Of a DNA stretch of 64,000 bases, positions 35,208 through 44,105 are shown piece after piece. Source of the stretch: Bacteroidota bacterium (GTDB lineage: Bacteria; Bacteroidota; Bacteroidia; Flavobacteriales; Weeksellaceae); assembly GCA_023422635.1 (NCBI GenBank), contig JAFAGO010000004.1:82459-146458 (forward strand). Direction: 5' to 3'. Every line of letters begins with the position of its first letter. Position 1 is the first letter of the stretch. Under the pieces are notes generated by a model, which saw only the letters and a program-made list of their open reading frames with translations, did no database searches and was not told the origin of the DNA. A program made the position numbers and the translations under genes.

Positions 35208-36692
35208 ATGAGCAATTCAGTAAAAGTAAATGATCTAAGAAGTGCCTTAGACTTACTCAAAACAATCCCTCACCAATATCACGAAACCGACGTAGAAATC
35301 GATCCAGATGCAGATCTTGCTGGGGTATACAAATTAATTGGTGCGAGCGGAACAGTGCAACGCCCAACAAGAAAAGGTCCAGCAATGATTTTTAACAATG
35401 TTAAAGGATATCCTGGCTCTAGAGTTCTTGTAGGAATGTTGGCAGATCGTAAGAGAGTAGCAGCAATGCTGGGTGCTCCAAGCGACGAGTTAGGAAAATT
35501 CATGGGGCAAGCGGTAAAAAATAACATTCAACCAGTAGTTGTTGATCCTAGCAAAGCACTTTGTCAAGAAGTAGTTTACAAAGCAACTGATCCAGATTTC
35601 GATATCAGAAAAATTCTTCCTGCTCCAAGAAACACACCTATCGATGCAGGTCCATATTTCTGTGAAGGTTTACTATTAGGTTCCGATCCAGAAACAGGCC
35701 ATTCGGATGTTACCATTCACAGAATTTGTGTACAAGGTAAAGATGAACTTTCGATCTATTTCGTACCAGGAAGACACATCGATCAATTTAGATTAAAAGC
35801 AGAAAAAGAAGGAAAACCACTTCCTGTAACCATCAATATGGGCCTTGATCCAGCAATTTTAATCGGTTCTTGTTTCGAAGCTCCAACAACTCCATTTGGT
35901 TTTGATGAATTAAGCATCGCAGGTGGTCTTCGTAACGAAGCGGTAGAATTGGTTGATGCGTTAACCATCAATCAGAAATCAATCGCTCGTGCAGAAATTG
36001 TAATTGAAGGCGAATTAATTCCTGATGTTCGTGTGGTAGAAGATCAAAATACCAATACTGGTCACGCAATGCCTGAGTTCCCTGGATACAACGGTCCTGC
36101 AAATCAAAGTTTGCCAGTTTTCAAAGTAACTGCAATTACCACTCGTAAAAACCCAATCCTTCAAACATTGGTTGGTCCTGGTGAAGAACATACCAGCTTA
36201 GCGGGTATTCCAACTGAAGCAAGTATTTTCAACGCAGTTGAAGCAGCACTTCCAGGATTGCTTAAAAATGTGTATGCACATACTGCTGGTGGTGGTAAAT
36301 ATTTAGCTGTTTTACAAGTTCAGAAAAAAATCCCTGCTGATCAAGGTAGAGAAAGACAAGCTGCACTTATTGCTTTCGCGGCATATTCTGAACTAAAACA
36401 AATTATCCTTGTTGATGAAGATGTAGATCCTTTCGATAGTGATGATGTTTTCTGGGCAATGACTACGCGTTACCAAGGCGATGTAAGTACAGTGTTTATT
36501 CCTGGAGTTCGTTGTCACCCTCTAGATCCTTCGCAAAGTCCTGATTTCGATTATAAAATTTCAGCAAAAGGAATTACAACAAAAACCATTTTCGATTGTA
36601 CCGTTCCTTTCCACTTGAAAGATCATTTTGTAAGAGCGCAATTCAAAAAAATGGATCCAACGCCTTACATGCCAGATTGGATGAAGGAATAA
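35208..36692 (+). CDS. ubiD: UbiD-family prenyl-FMN-dependent decarboxylase
   Basis: A 494-residue UbiD-type reversible decarboxylase that uses prenylated FMN made by UbiX. Family landmarks are PRNTPIDAGPYFCEGLLLG, GHSDVTIHRICVQG, the GRHIDQFRLKAE region, AHTAGGGKYLAVLQVQKK and the C-terminal GVRCHPLDPSQSPD. It resembles gallate/hydroxybenzoate or aromatic-acid decarboxylases more than UbiD of ubiquinone synthesis; Bacteroidota make menaquinone, so ubiquinone synthesis is not expected. The cluster ubiD-ubiX-DUF554-porin, with an AraC regulator divergent from it, suggests an inducible aromatic acid decarboxylation. The aromatic substrate is not deducible. A terminator separates it from ubiX. 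Confidence 0.9.
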   Translation: MSNSVKVNDLRSALDLLKTIPHQYHETDVEIDPDADLAGVYKLIGASGTVQRPTRKGPAMIFNNVKGYPGSRVLVGMLADRKRVAAMLGAPSDELGKFMGQAVKNNIQPVVVDPSKALCQEVVYKATDPDFDIRKILPAPRNTPIDAGPYFCEGLLLGSDPETGHSDVTIHRICVQGKDELSIYFVPGRHIDQFRLKAEKEGKPLPVTINMGLDPAILIGSCFEAPTTPFGFDELSIAGGLRNEAVELVDALTINQKSIARAEIVIEGELIPDVRVVEDQNTNTGHAMPEFPGYNGPANQSLPVFKVTAITTRKNPILQTLVGPGEEHTSLAGIPTEASIFNAVEAALPGLLKNVYAHTAGGGKYLAVLQVQKKIPADQGRERQAALIAFAAYSELKQIILVDEDVDPFDSDDVFWAMTTRYQGDVSTVFIPGVRCHPLDPSQSPDFDYKISAKGITTKTIFDCTVPFHLKDHFVRAQFKKMDPTPYMPDWMKE

Positions 36693-36718
36693 ACATTCAC
36701 CAAACCAAAATTAGATAG

Positions 36719-36758
36719 AATATTGTGCATTCTATAATTGGGATGCACAGTATTTTTT
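36719..36758 (+). terminator. terminator between ubiD and ubiX
   Basis: The stem AATATTGTGCAT / ATGCACAGTATT (12 pairs, one G-U) has a 12-base loop and is followed by six Ts. It would end most transcription after ubiD. Confidence 0.85.
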
Positions 36759-36804
36759 GAAGATGTATTCTTCCTGTTTTTATTGATTAAACATTAGCAA
36801 CAAA

Positions 36805-37389
36805 ATGGAAAAAGAAAAAATTATTATTGGTATAAGCGGAGCAACCGGTTTACAATATGGAGTTAAAGCTTTAGAACTACTGAAAGAAGCAGGTGTGGAA
36901 ACCCACTTGGTGATTAGTAAAGCTTCAGAAATAGTACGTAATTATGAAACCAATTACACCCGAGATTTCATCTTGGATCTCGCGGATGTTGTATATCCTA
37001 CACAAGATATAGGTGCAGCAATCGCAAGTGGATCGTTTAAAACCAAAGGGATGTTAATTGCGCCATGTTCCGTAAAAACCATGTCGGAAATCGCTACAGG
37101 AATAACCAGTTCCTTACTCTCAAGATCGGCAGATGTTATTTTAAAAGAAAGACGTCGCTTGGTTTTGATGTTTCGTGAAACGCCACTTCATCTTGGTCAT
37201 ATCCAAACGATGGAACGCGTAACACAAATGGGAGCGATCATTATGCCTCCAGTTCCAGCTTTCTACGCCAATCCCATTACGATAGACGATATCGTTACGC
37301 ATTCTGTTGCAAGAGCTTTGGATCTTTTTGACCTTAATATCGAGATCCCTCGCTGGAATAAAGAATATATCGAATCACTAAAAAAATAA
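36805..37389 (+). CDS. ubiX: flavin prenyltransferase UbiX
   Basis: Makes the prenylated FMN cofactor of UbiD from reduced FMN and dimethylallyl (mono)phosphate. The 194-residue flavodoxin-like chain has the [14 protein letters not shown] start, the [15 protein letters not shown] active-site stretch and [17 protein letters not shown], all UbiX/Pad1 signatures. Length is standard. It follows ubiD by 112 bases with a terminator in between, so its expression may be at a lower level, as would suit a cofactor-making enzyme. A second UbiX elsewhere in the genome cannot be excluded. Confidence 0.95.
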   Translation: MEKEKIIIGISGATGLQYGVKALELLKEAGVETHLVISKASEIVRNYETNYTRDFILDLADVVYPTQDIGAAIASGSFKTKGMLIAPCSVKTMSEIATGITSSLLSRSADVILKERRRLVLMFRETPLHLGHIQTMERVTQMGAIIMPPVPAFYANPITIDDIVTHSVARALDLFDLNIEIPRWNKEYIESLKK

Positions 37390-37411
37390 ATTTATTTAAA
37401 ATTTAATTATT

Positions 37412-38128
37412 ATGCCTACAGGTCCTATTATAGATGTTTTAGCCACTTTATTTGGTGGTATTCTAGGAGCATTTTTAGGGAATAAAATTCCAGAACGCGT
37501 TCGTAAAGCTTTACCCTTAACTTTTGGTGCTGCCTCCATGGCAATGGGGATTTTTACGGTTGTTAAAATGCACTCGCTTCCTCCAGTTATTCTTGCTTTA
37601 ATTTTGGGAAGTATCGTTGGTGAACTTTTAATGATCGAAAGCGGAATCGGAAAGTTAGCCAACAAAATGAGAATTCCTATCCAAAAAATATTTCCAGTAA
37701 AAAATGAAGCTGAAGAAGATAAGTTTTTGGAGCAATTTGTGAGTGTTTTAGTGCTTTTCAGTGCTAGTGGAACGGGTATTTTCGGAGCTCTTAACGAAGG
37801 AATTACACACAACCCAACTATTCTTATTTCTAAAGGTTTTCTTGATTTCTTTACCGCTGCAATTTTTGCTACAGCATTAGGGATGATTGTTGCAACCACA
37901 GTAATTCCTCAAGCAATTGTACTTTTTGGATTGTTTTTCCTTGCCAAAATTGTTATGCCGTTTACAACTCCTGAATTAATCGCAGACTTTTCTGCTTGCG
38001 GTGGGATCATCATGTTTGTTACTGGTTTACGAATTTGCGGTATAAAATCGTTCCCGATTGCCAATTTGCTCCCGGCGCTGGTGTTCGTGATGTTTATCTC
38101 GCATTATTGGGGAGTAATTTTTCATTAA
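37412..38128 (+). CDS. DUF554 integral membrane protein
   Basis: A 238-residue membrane protein of the DUF554 family with about 6-7 hydrophobic segments: VLATLFGGILGAFLGNKIP, LTFGAASMAMGIFTVVK, VILALILGSIVGELL, FVSVLVLFSASGTGIFGAL, ATALGMIVATTVIPQAIVL and a C-terminal pair. It lies 22 bases after ubiX. DUF554 members are unassigned; a transport role for the aromatic acid or its product is an inference from its position between ubiX and the porin. Confidence 0.88.
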   Translation: MPTGPIIDVLATLFGGILGAFLGNKIPERVRKALPLTFGAASMAMGIFTVVKMHSLPPVILALILGSIVGELLMIESGIGKLANKMRIPIQKIFPVKNEAEEDKFLEQFVSVLVLFSASGTGIFGALNEGITHNPTILISKGFLDFFTAAIFATALGMIVATTVIPQAIVLFGLFFLAKIVMPFTTPELIADFSACGGIIMFVTGLRICGIKSFPIANLLPALVFVMFISHYWGVIFH

Positions 38129-38203
38129 GAAGTAACTCAATAATTTAATAAAGTACGATTTTCAAAGGAAATGCTTTGTAGAAGCGTTTCAAAAGATAAT
38201 TCT

Positions 38204-39601
38204 ATGAAAAATAAACTATTACTATTAGGCGCCAATATTGTAATACTATTGGCGTCAATTTCGAAAATACATGCTCAGAATACCACTGAGAACTTTGTTC
38301 CTCAATTCAAAAATCTTAATTATGAAGAGGATTATACGGCGTTGCAGGATTCTACTTTACGAGATAATCTGTATAAGAAGATTAAATATATTCCGCTGTA
38401 TAAAAATGGCTATTTAACCATTGGCGGTGAAGTAAGATTAAGAATGGAAATTAGAGATCACCTTAACTACGGAAATCCTCCAGAAGATCGCGGTCCAGAT
38501 TTTCAACAAAGAACCCGCCTTTGGGCAGATTATCACTTTGCTAAAAATTTCCGATTCTTTGCTGAATTGCAATCCGGAACGAGTTATGGTTTGGAAGCAA
38601 AACCTTCTCCTTTAGATAAAAATCAATTAGAATTTCACCAGTTATTTTTTGATACCTATCAGAAAATAGGAGATCATAATTCGTTGCAAGTGCGATTAGG
38701 TCGTCAGGAAATTACCATAGGTAAAGCCCGACTTTTCGACACACGAACTCCTCCAAACACCAAACATGCGCAAGATGCTGCAAGAATAATCTACACAACG
38801 CCAACTTGGTTGTGGGAAGCTTTCGGAGGAATGGATGTTACCGATAAAATCGGAACTTTTAATGATGGATGGAATAAAAATTTCACCTTTTTTGCAACTC
38901 ATTTTGTTAAAAAAGATCCTTTTAAAATTAAAGGTGCAAATGCGGAATTCTTGTATGCGGCAACGAATAGAAGTGCGGTTCCAACCAATGCATTTTTTGG
39001 AAGCAGAAGTGCATTTTCAGCTCGATTCTCTGGAATTAAAGGTGGACTAAATTATGATGTGGAAGGGATTTATCAAGTGGGTAATGGCATCAATAACCAA
39101 AATGTACAAGCATGGTTTATTGGTTCGGAAACCAACTACACATTCGCATCTAAATTAAAACCTTATATCGGTTATAAACTGGATATTGGTTCTGGGGATC
39201 GTAATGCAAACGATAACAAAAATAATTCGTACGACTTTTTGTGGTCGAAAGGGATTAGTTTCGGCTCCGATTTAGGTTATACCAACTTGATGAGTTTTGG
39301 TCCTGCTGCAGGTTTGCAAATTACTCCGAAAATTAAAGTTGATCTTTGGGCACAATGGCTTTGGAGAAATTCCTTGGAAGATGGTCTTTATAAAATGTCG
39401 GAAGCATACCAACGAGTTCCTTCTTATGGAACTGCACGATATGTCGGTTTTAGAAACTTGTTAAAAGCAGAATATCAGGTAAATCCTTATTTACTATTAG
39501 GAATGTATTTTAACAGAACCTATAAAGGAACTTATTTAAAAGAAAACGATCACAACAAAGATTTATTCTACGGAATTTTCTACGCAACTGTACGTTTTTA
39601 A
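38204..39601 (+). CDS. outer-membrane porin of the alginate-export family
   Basis: A 465-residue predicted beta-barrel. The signal peptide is MKNKLLLLGANIVILLASIS with a cut near KIHA/QN; the ATG at 38204 was chosen because it starts that leader. The amphipathic strands (GYLTIGGEVRLRMEIRDH, FRFFAELQSG, LQVRLGRQEITIG) and the final aromatic FYATVRF are typical of alginate export (AlgE-like) family porins, many of which carry aromatic or acidic compounds. It is last in the ubiX unit, 75 bases after the DUF554 gene, and is followed by a terminator. Likely job: entry of the UbiD substrate across the outer membrane. Confidence 0.85.
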   Translation: MKNKLLLLGANIVILLASISKIHAQNTTENFVPQFKNLNYEEDYTALQDSTLRDNLYKKIKYIPLYKNGYLTIGGEVRLRMEIRDHLNYGNPPEDRGPDFQQRTRLWADYHFAKNFRFFAELQSGTSYGLEAKPSPLDKNQLEFHQLFFDTYQKIGDHNSLQVRLGRQEITIGKARLFDTRTPPNTKHAQDAARIIYTTPTWLWEAFGGMDVTDKIGTFNDGWNKNFTFFATHFVKKDPFKIKGANAEFLYAATNRSAVPTNAFFGSRSAFSARFSGIKGGLNYDVEGIYQVGNGINNQNVQAWFIGSETNYTFASKLKPYIGYKLDIGSGDRNANDNKNNSYDFLWSKGISFGSDLGYTNLMSFGPAAGLQITPKIKVDLWAQWLWRNSLEDGLYKMSEAYQRVPSYGTARYVGFRNLLKAEYQVNPYLLLGMYFNRTYKGTYLKENDHNKDLFYGIFYATVRF

Positions 39602-39613
39602 TATATAAACATC

Positions 39614-39653
39614 CATGCAAAGCTGTCAAAATCGAGATGGCTTTGTATTTTTA
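39614..39653 (+). terminator. terminator after the porin gene
   Basis: TGCAAAGC pairs with GCTTTGTA around a loop of about 16 bases, followed by five Ts. The loop is long, so confidence is moderate. Confidence 0.6.
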
Positions 39654-39679
39654 CTTTCAAGAAAACCAATTCTCACGAT

Positions 39680-40114
39680 ATGGAAAATTCAATTCCAAAA
39701 GAAATTGCCAAGTTTTTAAATGAGCAAACGTGCGTTAATATTGCGTGCATTGATGCGGAAAATCAGCCGTATTGTTTTACGAGTTTCTTTGCTTTCGACG
39801 AGAAAAATAAATGCATTTATTTTAAATCGAGCGATAATACTCATCATGCACAATTGCTTACCGAAAACGGAATTTCAGCGGGAACCGTTTTAGAGGATCG
39901 GCTTAATAAAGCTTTTCTTAAAGGATTGCAATTCCAAGCTTTTGTACGCAAATCCAATGCTGATGATTCTTTGGCTTCGAAAATCTATCATAAAAAATTC
40001 CCCATGGCTTTGGTAGTTCCAGGAGATATTTGGGTGGTAGAATTTAAGGTGATGAAGTTCACGGATAATGCTTTAGGATTTGTACATAAAATTCATTGGA
40101 AGTTGGAAGATTAG
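39680..40114 (+). CDS. pyridoxamine 5'-phosphate oxidase-like flavin-binding protein
   Basis: A 144-residue split-barrel protein of the PNPOx-like family: IAKFLNEQTCVNIACID, YCFTSFFAFDEKNKCIYFKS and GTVLEDRLNKAFLKGLQFQ match the flavin-binding barrel. Such small members often bind FMN or F420 or haem and are rarely true PNP oxidases. A terminator follows, so it is monocistronic. The substrate is unknown. Confidence 0.75.
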   Translation: MENSIPKEIAKFLNEQTCVNIACIDAENQPYCFTSFFAFDEKNKCIYFKSSDNTHHAQLLTENGISAGTVLEDRLNKAFLKGLQFQAFVRKSNADDSLASKIYHKKFPMALVVPGDIWVVEFKVMKFTDNALGFVHKIHWKLED

Positions 40115-40179
40115 TTCATTTAGAGGATAATTTGGATTCTTCAGTATTAGATATAATTTTAATTGTTTGTTGATTAATT

Positions 40180-40214
40180 TGCGCTTTTCATTTCGAAAAG
40201 CGCTTATTTTTTTG
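40180..40214 (+). terminator. terminator after the flavin-binding protein gene
   Basis: A perfect 9-bp stem GCGCTTTTC / GAAAAGCGC with a 5-base loop is followed by a T-rich tail. Confidence 0.9.
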
Positions 40215-40331
40215 TTTCCTATCTTTTTCTTCCCGAACTTGAGGCCGTTTTTGTGAATCGTGATGATAAATTCTTTCAAAAAAAAATTCGCAAAAATATA
40301 GATGAATAGAATTAAATGAAATGAAATAAAA

Positions 40332-41321
40332 ATGAAATACAGAACATTAGGAAATACCGATTTAGAACTTTCAGTCATCACTTTTGGAGCGTGGGCTGCA
40401 GGAGGTTGGATGTGGGGAGGAGCCGACAGAAAACAAGCTGTAGAAGCGATTTTGGCTTCTTACGATGAAGGTGTAACCAGCATTGATACGGCACCGATTT
40501 ACGGACAAGGAACCAGCGAAGAAATCGTGGGTGAAGCCATCAAAAATCTTTCAAGAGATAAGGTTCAAATCCTTACAAAATTTGGAATGCGTTGGGATTT
40601 GGAATCTCCTAAAGGTGATTTTGCAATGCACAGCAAAGACAATTCTGGGAAAGATATTGACATTTATAAATATGCTGGAAAAGCAAGCGTCATCAAAGAA
40701 TGTGAGGATAGTTTGAAACGTCTGGGAACGGATTATATAGACCTTCTCCAAATTCATTGGCCAGAATCAACCACACCTATCGAAGAAACTTTTGAAGCAG
40801 TTGCACAACTTATTCAAGAAGGAAAAGTTCGTTTTGCAGGCGTTTGTAATTACGATGTTGAACAAATGAAACGTGCAGAATCTGTCGTGAAATTGGCTTC
40901 CAACCAAGTTCCATACAGTATGGTCAATCGTGGAATTGAAGACGAATTGATTCCATATTGCATCGAACATCAAAAAGGAATTTTGGCGTACAGTCCTATG
41001 CAAAGAGGTTTGTTGACAGGAAAAATTAAACTTGGACAAAAATTTGGACAGGGCGACACTCGTGAAGGAAGTAAATTTTATTCCGACGATTTCATCACGA
41101 GAACAAATCAGTTTTTAGAAGAATTAAAACCTTTAGCTGCTGAAAAAAATGCGACTTTAGGTCAATTGGTTTTGCGTTGGACCGTTGAACAACCTGGAAT
41201 TACCATTGCTTTGGCTGGTGCTAGAAATGCAGAACAATCGGTTCAAAATGCGGGTACAATGAAATTCGATTTAAGTATTGATGAATTGAAATTCATTTCT
41301 GATAGAATTCCAGCGTTATAA
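40332..41321 (+). CDS. aldo/keto reductase, general stress type
   Basis: A 329-residue NADPH-dependent aldo/keto reductase. The tetrad is in SIDTAPIYGQG, ILTKFGMRW and LLQIHWPES (His). ILAYSPMQRGLLTGK and LAGARNAEQSVQNAG are typical of the YghZ/YhdN branch of stress-induced reductases that act on methylglyoxal and other aldehydes. It starts a unit with ybaK (17 bases downstream) and probably uses its own promoter in the 217-bp gap behind the upstream terminator. No operator like those at 18463 was found here. Confidence 0.9.
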   Translation: MKYRTLGNTDLELSVITFGAWAAGGWMWGGADRKQAVEAILASYDEGVTSIDTAPIYGQGTSEEIVGEAIKNLSRDKVQILTKFGMRWDLESPKGDFAMHSKDNSGKDIDIYKYAGKASVIKECEDSLKRLGTDYIDLLQIHWPESTTPIEETFEAVAQLIQEGKVRFAGVCNYDVEQMKRAESVVKLASNQVPYSMVNRGIEDELIPYCIEHQKGILAYSPMQRGLLTGKIKLGQKFGQGDTREGSKFYSDDFITRTNQFLEELKPLAAEKNATLGQLVLRWTVEQPGITIALAGARNAEQSVQNAGTMKFDLSIDELKFISDRIPAL

Positions 41322-41338
41322 TTAATTTGAATTAAAAA

Positions 41339-41812
41339 ATGTCTAAAAAAACCAATGCAGCGCGGATTTTAGATCAATTAAATATTGAGTATGAAATTCG
41401 AGAGTATCCCGTTGATGAAAACGATTTGAGCGCAGAGCACGTTGCTGAAGTTTTGGGAATTCGAGCTGAAACAATTTATAAAACCTTGGTTTTGAAAGGA
41501 AGCAATGATCCCTATTTTGTGGCGATGCTTCCTGGAGATTCTCATTTGGATTTGAAGAAAATGGCGAAAGCCTCAGGAAACAAAAATTGCGAAATGTTGT
41601 CTTTAAAAGATTTAACGAAAGTAACGGGTTACATTCGTGGAGGTTGTTCGCCGATTGGAATGAAAAAGGATTTCCCCACCTATATTGAAGAATTAGCAAC
41701 TTTACAAGAAAAAATCATTATCAGCGCAGGAAAGCGAGGTTTGCAAATCGTGATTTCGCCTTTGGATTTGCAAAAAGTGGTGAATGCTCATTTTGCAGAT
41801 TTAATTCAATAA
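41339..41812 (+). CDS. ybaK: Cys-tRNA(Pro) deacylase YbaK
   Basis: Trans-editing enzyme that hydrolyses cysteine wrongly attached to tRNA(Pro). The 157 residues have the expected fold: EYEIREYPVDEND near the N-terminus, the conserved Lys in IYKTLVLKG, and GYIRGGCSPIGMKK that shapes the active site. Length is normal (E. coli YbaK 159). It is coupled to the reductase upstream by 17 bases. An outside chance remains that it edits another aa-tRNA, as other members of the INSERT superfamily do. Confidence 0.92.
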   Translation: MSKKTNAARILDQLNIEYEIREYPVDENDLSAEHVAEVLGIRAETIYKTLVLKGSNDPYFVAMLPGDSHLDLKKMAKASGNKNCEMLSLKDLTKVTGYIRGGCSPIGMKKDFPTYIEELATLQEKIIISAGKRGLQIVISPLDLQKVVNAHFADLIQ

Positions 41813-41824
41813 ATAAAAGATTTG

Positions 41825-41850
41825 TACAAGCATTTGTGGGAGTTTTACAA
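41825..41850. promoter_or_regulatory. operator C (TACAA-N16-TACAA)
   Basis: TACAA at 41825-41829 and 41846-41850 starts 21 bp apart in the 99-bp gap between ybaK and the MBL hydrolase. A TACATTTG box at 41879-41886 lies 33 bases after the second copy and 25 bases before the MBL start codon. Confidence 0.55.
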
Positions 41851-41911
41851 TAGCTTTATCTTCTAAATATTCGAATTTTACATTTGGAGTTTTCAACTTA
41901 ATTATGAAGAA

Positions 41912-42850
41912 ATGAAAAGATTTAAATGTTTGATATTCAGTGTTCTGTTTGTTTCTATTTCGTTTTCTAATTGTGATGCGCAAGAAAATGCAGTGAAAGA
42001 TTTGGGGATGAAAGAAGTGCAGTATAACGAGCAACTTTTACAGAAGATAAGAGCCGCAGCCAACAACATTCCTGGAAAAAAAGCCAATGAAATTCGCTAC
42101 ATAAAATTTGCAGAAAGTCCGAGAACTTTTGCTCAAACGGTAGAAGGCGGAAACGAAAAACCTTACATTCAGGCAAGAACTGCGTATCAAGTGATGTTCG
42201 GGCAAGAATTTGTAATGATCGATTCTGGAATGGATGAAGAAGTGCACGAGTTTTTCGGTAAAGGGAAAAAGCAACCTTATTTTGCAACCGCAAATGATAC
42301 GATTCAGCAAGCGCTTTTAAAAGCAAAACAAATCATTATCACGCACGAACATGGCGATCACGTTGCAGGCGTTTTAAGAACTCAGAACTTTGAAAAGTTG
42401 GCTCCAAGAACGATTTTAACCTATCAAATGCTGAACACGCTTTCCAAAAAACCACAAATGCCCGAACTGAAAATCACACCTGAACAGATGAAAAATTTCA
42501 TTGATGTGGATTTTTATGATATTCTTCCTGTTGCTCCAGGAATTGTTCTGATAAAAGTACCAGGTCATACTCCAGGCGAAATTATGGTCTACACACAATT
42601 CCAAAATGGAAAAGAATATTTGTTCACGGGCGATGTAAGTTGGAGTTATATGGGAATTGATAAGCGCAAACAAAAACCAGCAGATCAAGTCAAAAGAATT
42701 GGCGAAGATGCCCTAAAAATTCAATATCAATTGGATTGGTTGAATCAACTTCCTTCAAAAGGAATCCAATTAATCGTAAGTCACGACGATATTATTCAAC
42801 CAGAACTCATTAAAAAAGGAATTATTAAAAAAGGACTTTTGTTACCATAA
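41912..42850 (+). CDS. exported metallo-beta-lactamase-fold hydrolase
   Basis: A 312-residue binuclear-zinc MBL-fold protein. The N-terminus MKRFKCLIFSVLFVSISFSN is an export signal; Cys21 in FSNC may be lipidated although the box is not canonical. Zn ligands appear as H145-E-H147-G-D149-H150 in ITHEHGDHVAG, His in VPGHTPGE, and Asp in FTGDVSWSY, with a final His in VSHDD. The family includes lactonases and thiolesterases; beta-lactam activity is not implied. It has its own promoter with operator C, 99 bases after ybaK, and is followed after 20 bases by the MFS gene. A lactone or ester product of the redox genes is a possible substrate. Confidence 0.87.
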   Translation: MKRFKCLIFSVLFVSISFSNCDAQENAVKDLGMKEVQYNEQLLQKIRAAANNIPGKKANEIRYIKFAESPRTFAQTVEGGNEKPYIQARTAYQVMFGQEFVMIDSGMDEEVHEFFGKGKKQPYFATANDTIQQALLKAKQIIITHEHGDHVAGVLRTQNFEKLAPRTILTYQMLNTLSKKPQMPELKITPEQMKNFIDVDFYDILPVAPGIVLIKVPGHTPGEIMVYTQFQNGKEYLFTGDVSWSYMGIDKRKQKPADQVKRIGEDALKIQYQLDWLNQLPSKGIQLIVSHDDIIQPELIKKGIIKKGLLLP

Positions 42851-42870
42851 GTCGATTATATATTGGAAGT

Positions 42871-44025
42871 ATGAAGCTGAGTTATTTAGCGCTGGCATTA
42901 GGAGCGTTTAGTTTGGGACTTACCGAATTTGTAATGATGGGGGTTTTGCCAGAAATTTCAAAAGATATGAAAATCAGTATTCCCACAACGGGACACTTGA
43001 TTTCTTATTATGCAATGGGTGTTTGTGTTGGCGCTCCCTTAATGGTGATTTTCGCCAGAAAATTAAAACTCAAAACCATTCTTGTTTTGCTAATGCTCAT
43101 TTTTGCGATGGGAAATTTATTTTTCTCGCTGGCAAAAACTTTCGAAGCAATGGCTTTTTGGAGATTCTTTGCAGGACTTCCGCATGGCGCTTATTTTAGT
43201 GTGGGCGGAATTGTTGCGAGTAAATTAGCAGATAAAGGCAAAGAAAGTTCGGCAATTGCCGCAATGATTTCGGGGATGACGATTGCGAATTTAATTGGCG
43301 TTCCCCTAGGTACTTTTATCGCATCCACGTTTAGTTGGCGCATTACCTATTTTATTATTGCTTTCTGGGGAATTATCACGGTGCTTTCATTAATAAAATG
43401 GATTCCCAAAATTGAAGATTTACCCGATAACGGGTTTAAAGGTCAGTTTCAATTTATGAAGAAATCCGAACCATGGATTCTGCTTTTGGCAATCGCTTTT
43501 GGCAACGGTGCAATTTTTTGTTATTACAGTTATGTGAGTAAATTGATGACTACGGTCTCTCATTTTAGTGCAGATTCTTTAGGATTCATTATGATTTTAG
43601 CAGGAATTGGAATGGTGTTAGGGAATATTATTGGTGGTAAATTATCCGACCGATTTTCACCAGCATTGGTTGCAATGGTTACGCAAGGCATTATTATGAT
43701 TGTTTTAATCCTCATCTATGGTTTTTCGCATTATTCAGTTGTATCACTTTTGCTAATGTTCATCAATACTGCGTGTTTATTTGCCGTTTCGGCTCCACAA
43801 CAATTGCTTCTTTTTCAAAATTCAAAAGGTGGCGAAATGTTGGGTGGATCTTTAGCGCAAGTGGGCTTTAATTTAGGGAATGCAATTGGTGCTTTTCTCG
43901 GTGGAATTCCAATTACGTTGGGATATGCTTATAATTTTACGTCAATTCCAGGTATTGTGATGGCGCTATTTGGCTTTGGGTTGCTCTTTTACTTTTTTAA
44001 AAGAAGTTCTAAACAGAATTTGTAA
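42871..44025 (+). CDS. MFS transporter, AraJ-like
   Basis: A 384-residue major facilitator of 12 helices, starting MKLSYLALALGAFSLGLTEF, which is the typical opening of AraJ/DHA1 efflux pumps. VPLGTFIASTFSWRITYF and the second-half loop GGKLSDRFSPALVAM are family motifs. It starts 20 bases after the MBL gene and so is most likely co-transcribed with it from operator C. It is followed by a gene with its own TACCTTTG box. The likely job is export of small toxic compounds. Confidence 0.88.
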   Translation: MKLSYLALALGAFSLGLTEFVMMGVLPEISKDMKISIPTTGHLISYYAMGVCVGAPLMVIFARKLKLKTILVLLMLIFAMGNLFFSLAKTFEAMAFWRFFAGLPHGAYFSVGGIVASKLADKGKESSAIAAMISGMTIANLIGVPLGTFIASTFSWRITYFIIAFWGIITVLSLIKWIPKIEDLPDNGFKGQFQFMKKSEPWILLLAIAFGNGAIFCYYSYVSKLMTTVSHFSADSLGFIMILAGIGMVLGNIIGGKLSDRFSPALVAMVTQGIIMIVLILIYGFSHYSVVSLLLMFINTACLFAVSAPQQLLLFQNSKGGEMLGGSLAQVGFNLGNAIGAFLGGIPITLGYAYNFTSIPGIVMALFGFGLLFYFFKRSSKQNL

Positions 44026-44072
44026 AGAAGAAGCTCAGTGAAATCTTGTAAAATATTTTGCGTTTTCGTTTG

Positions 44073-44080
44073 TACCTTTG
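44073..44080 (+). promoter_or_regulatory. -7 box TACCTTTG of the dienelactone hydrolase gene
   Basis: Perfect TAnnTTTG match, 25 bases before the ATG at 44106 and 48 bases after the MFS stop. Confidence 0.55.
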
Positions 44081-44105
44081 TTGCAACTTCTTGATTTATT
44101 GCGTT

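Noticed and set aside
37396..37899. Long leftward open frame antisense to the DUF554 gene
   Set aside because: It mirrors the codons of a good membrane protein on the other strand, has a proline/lysine-rich unlikely composition and no promoter; a shadow.
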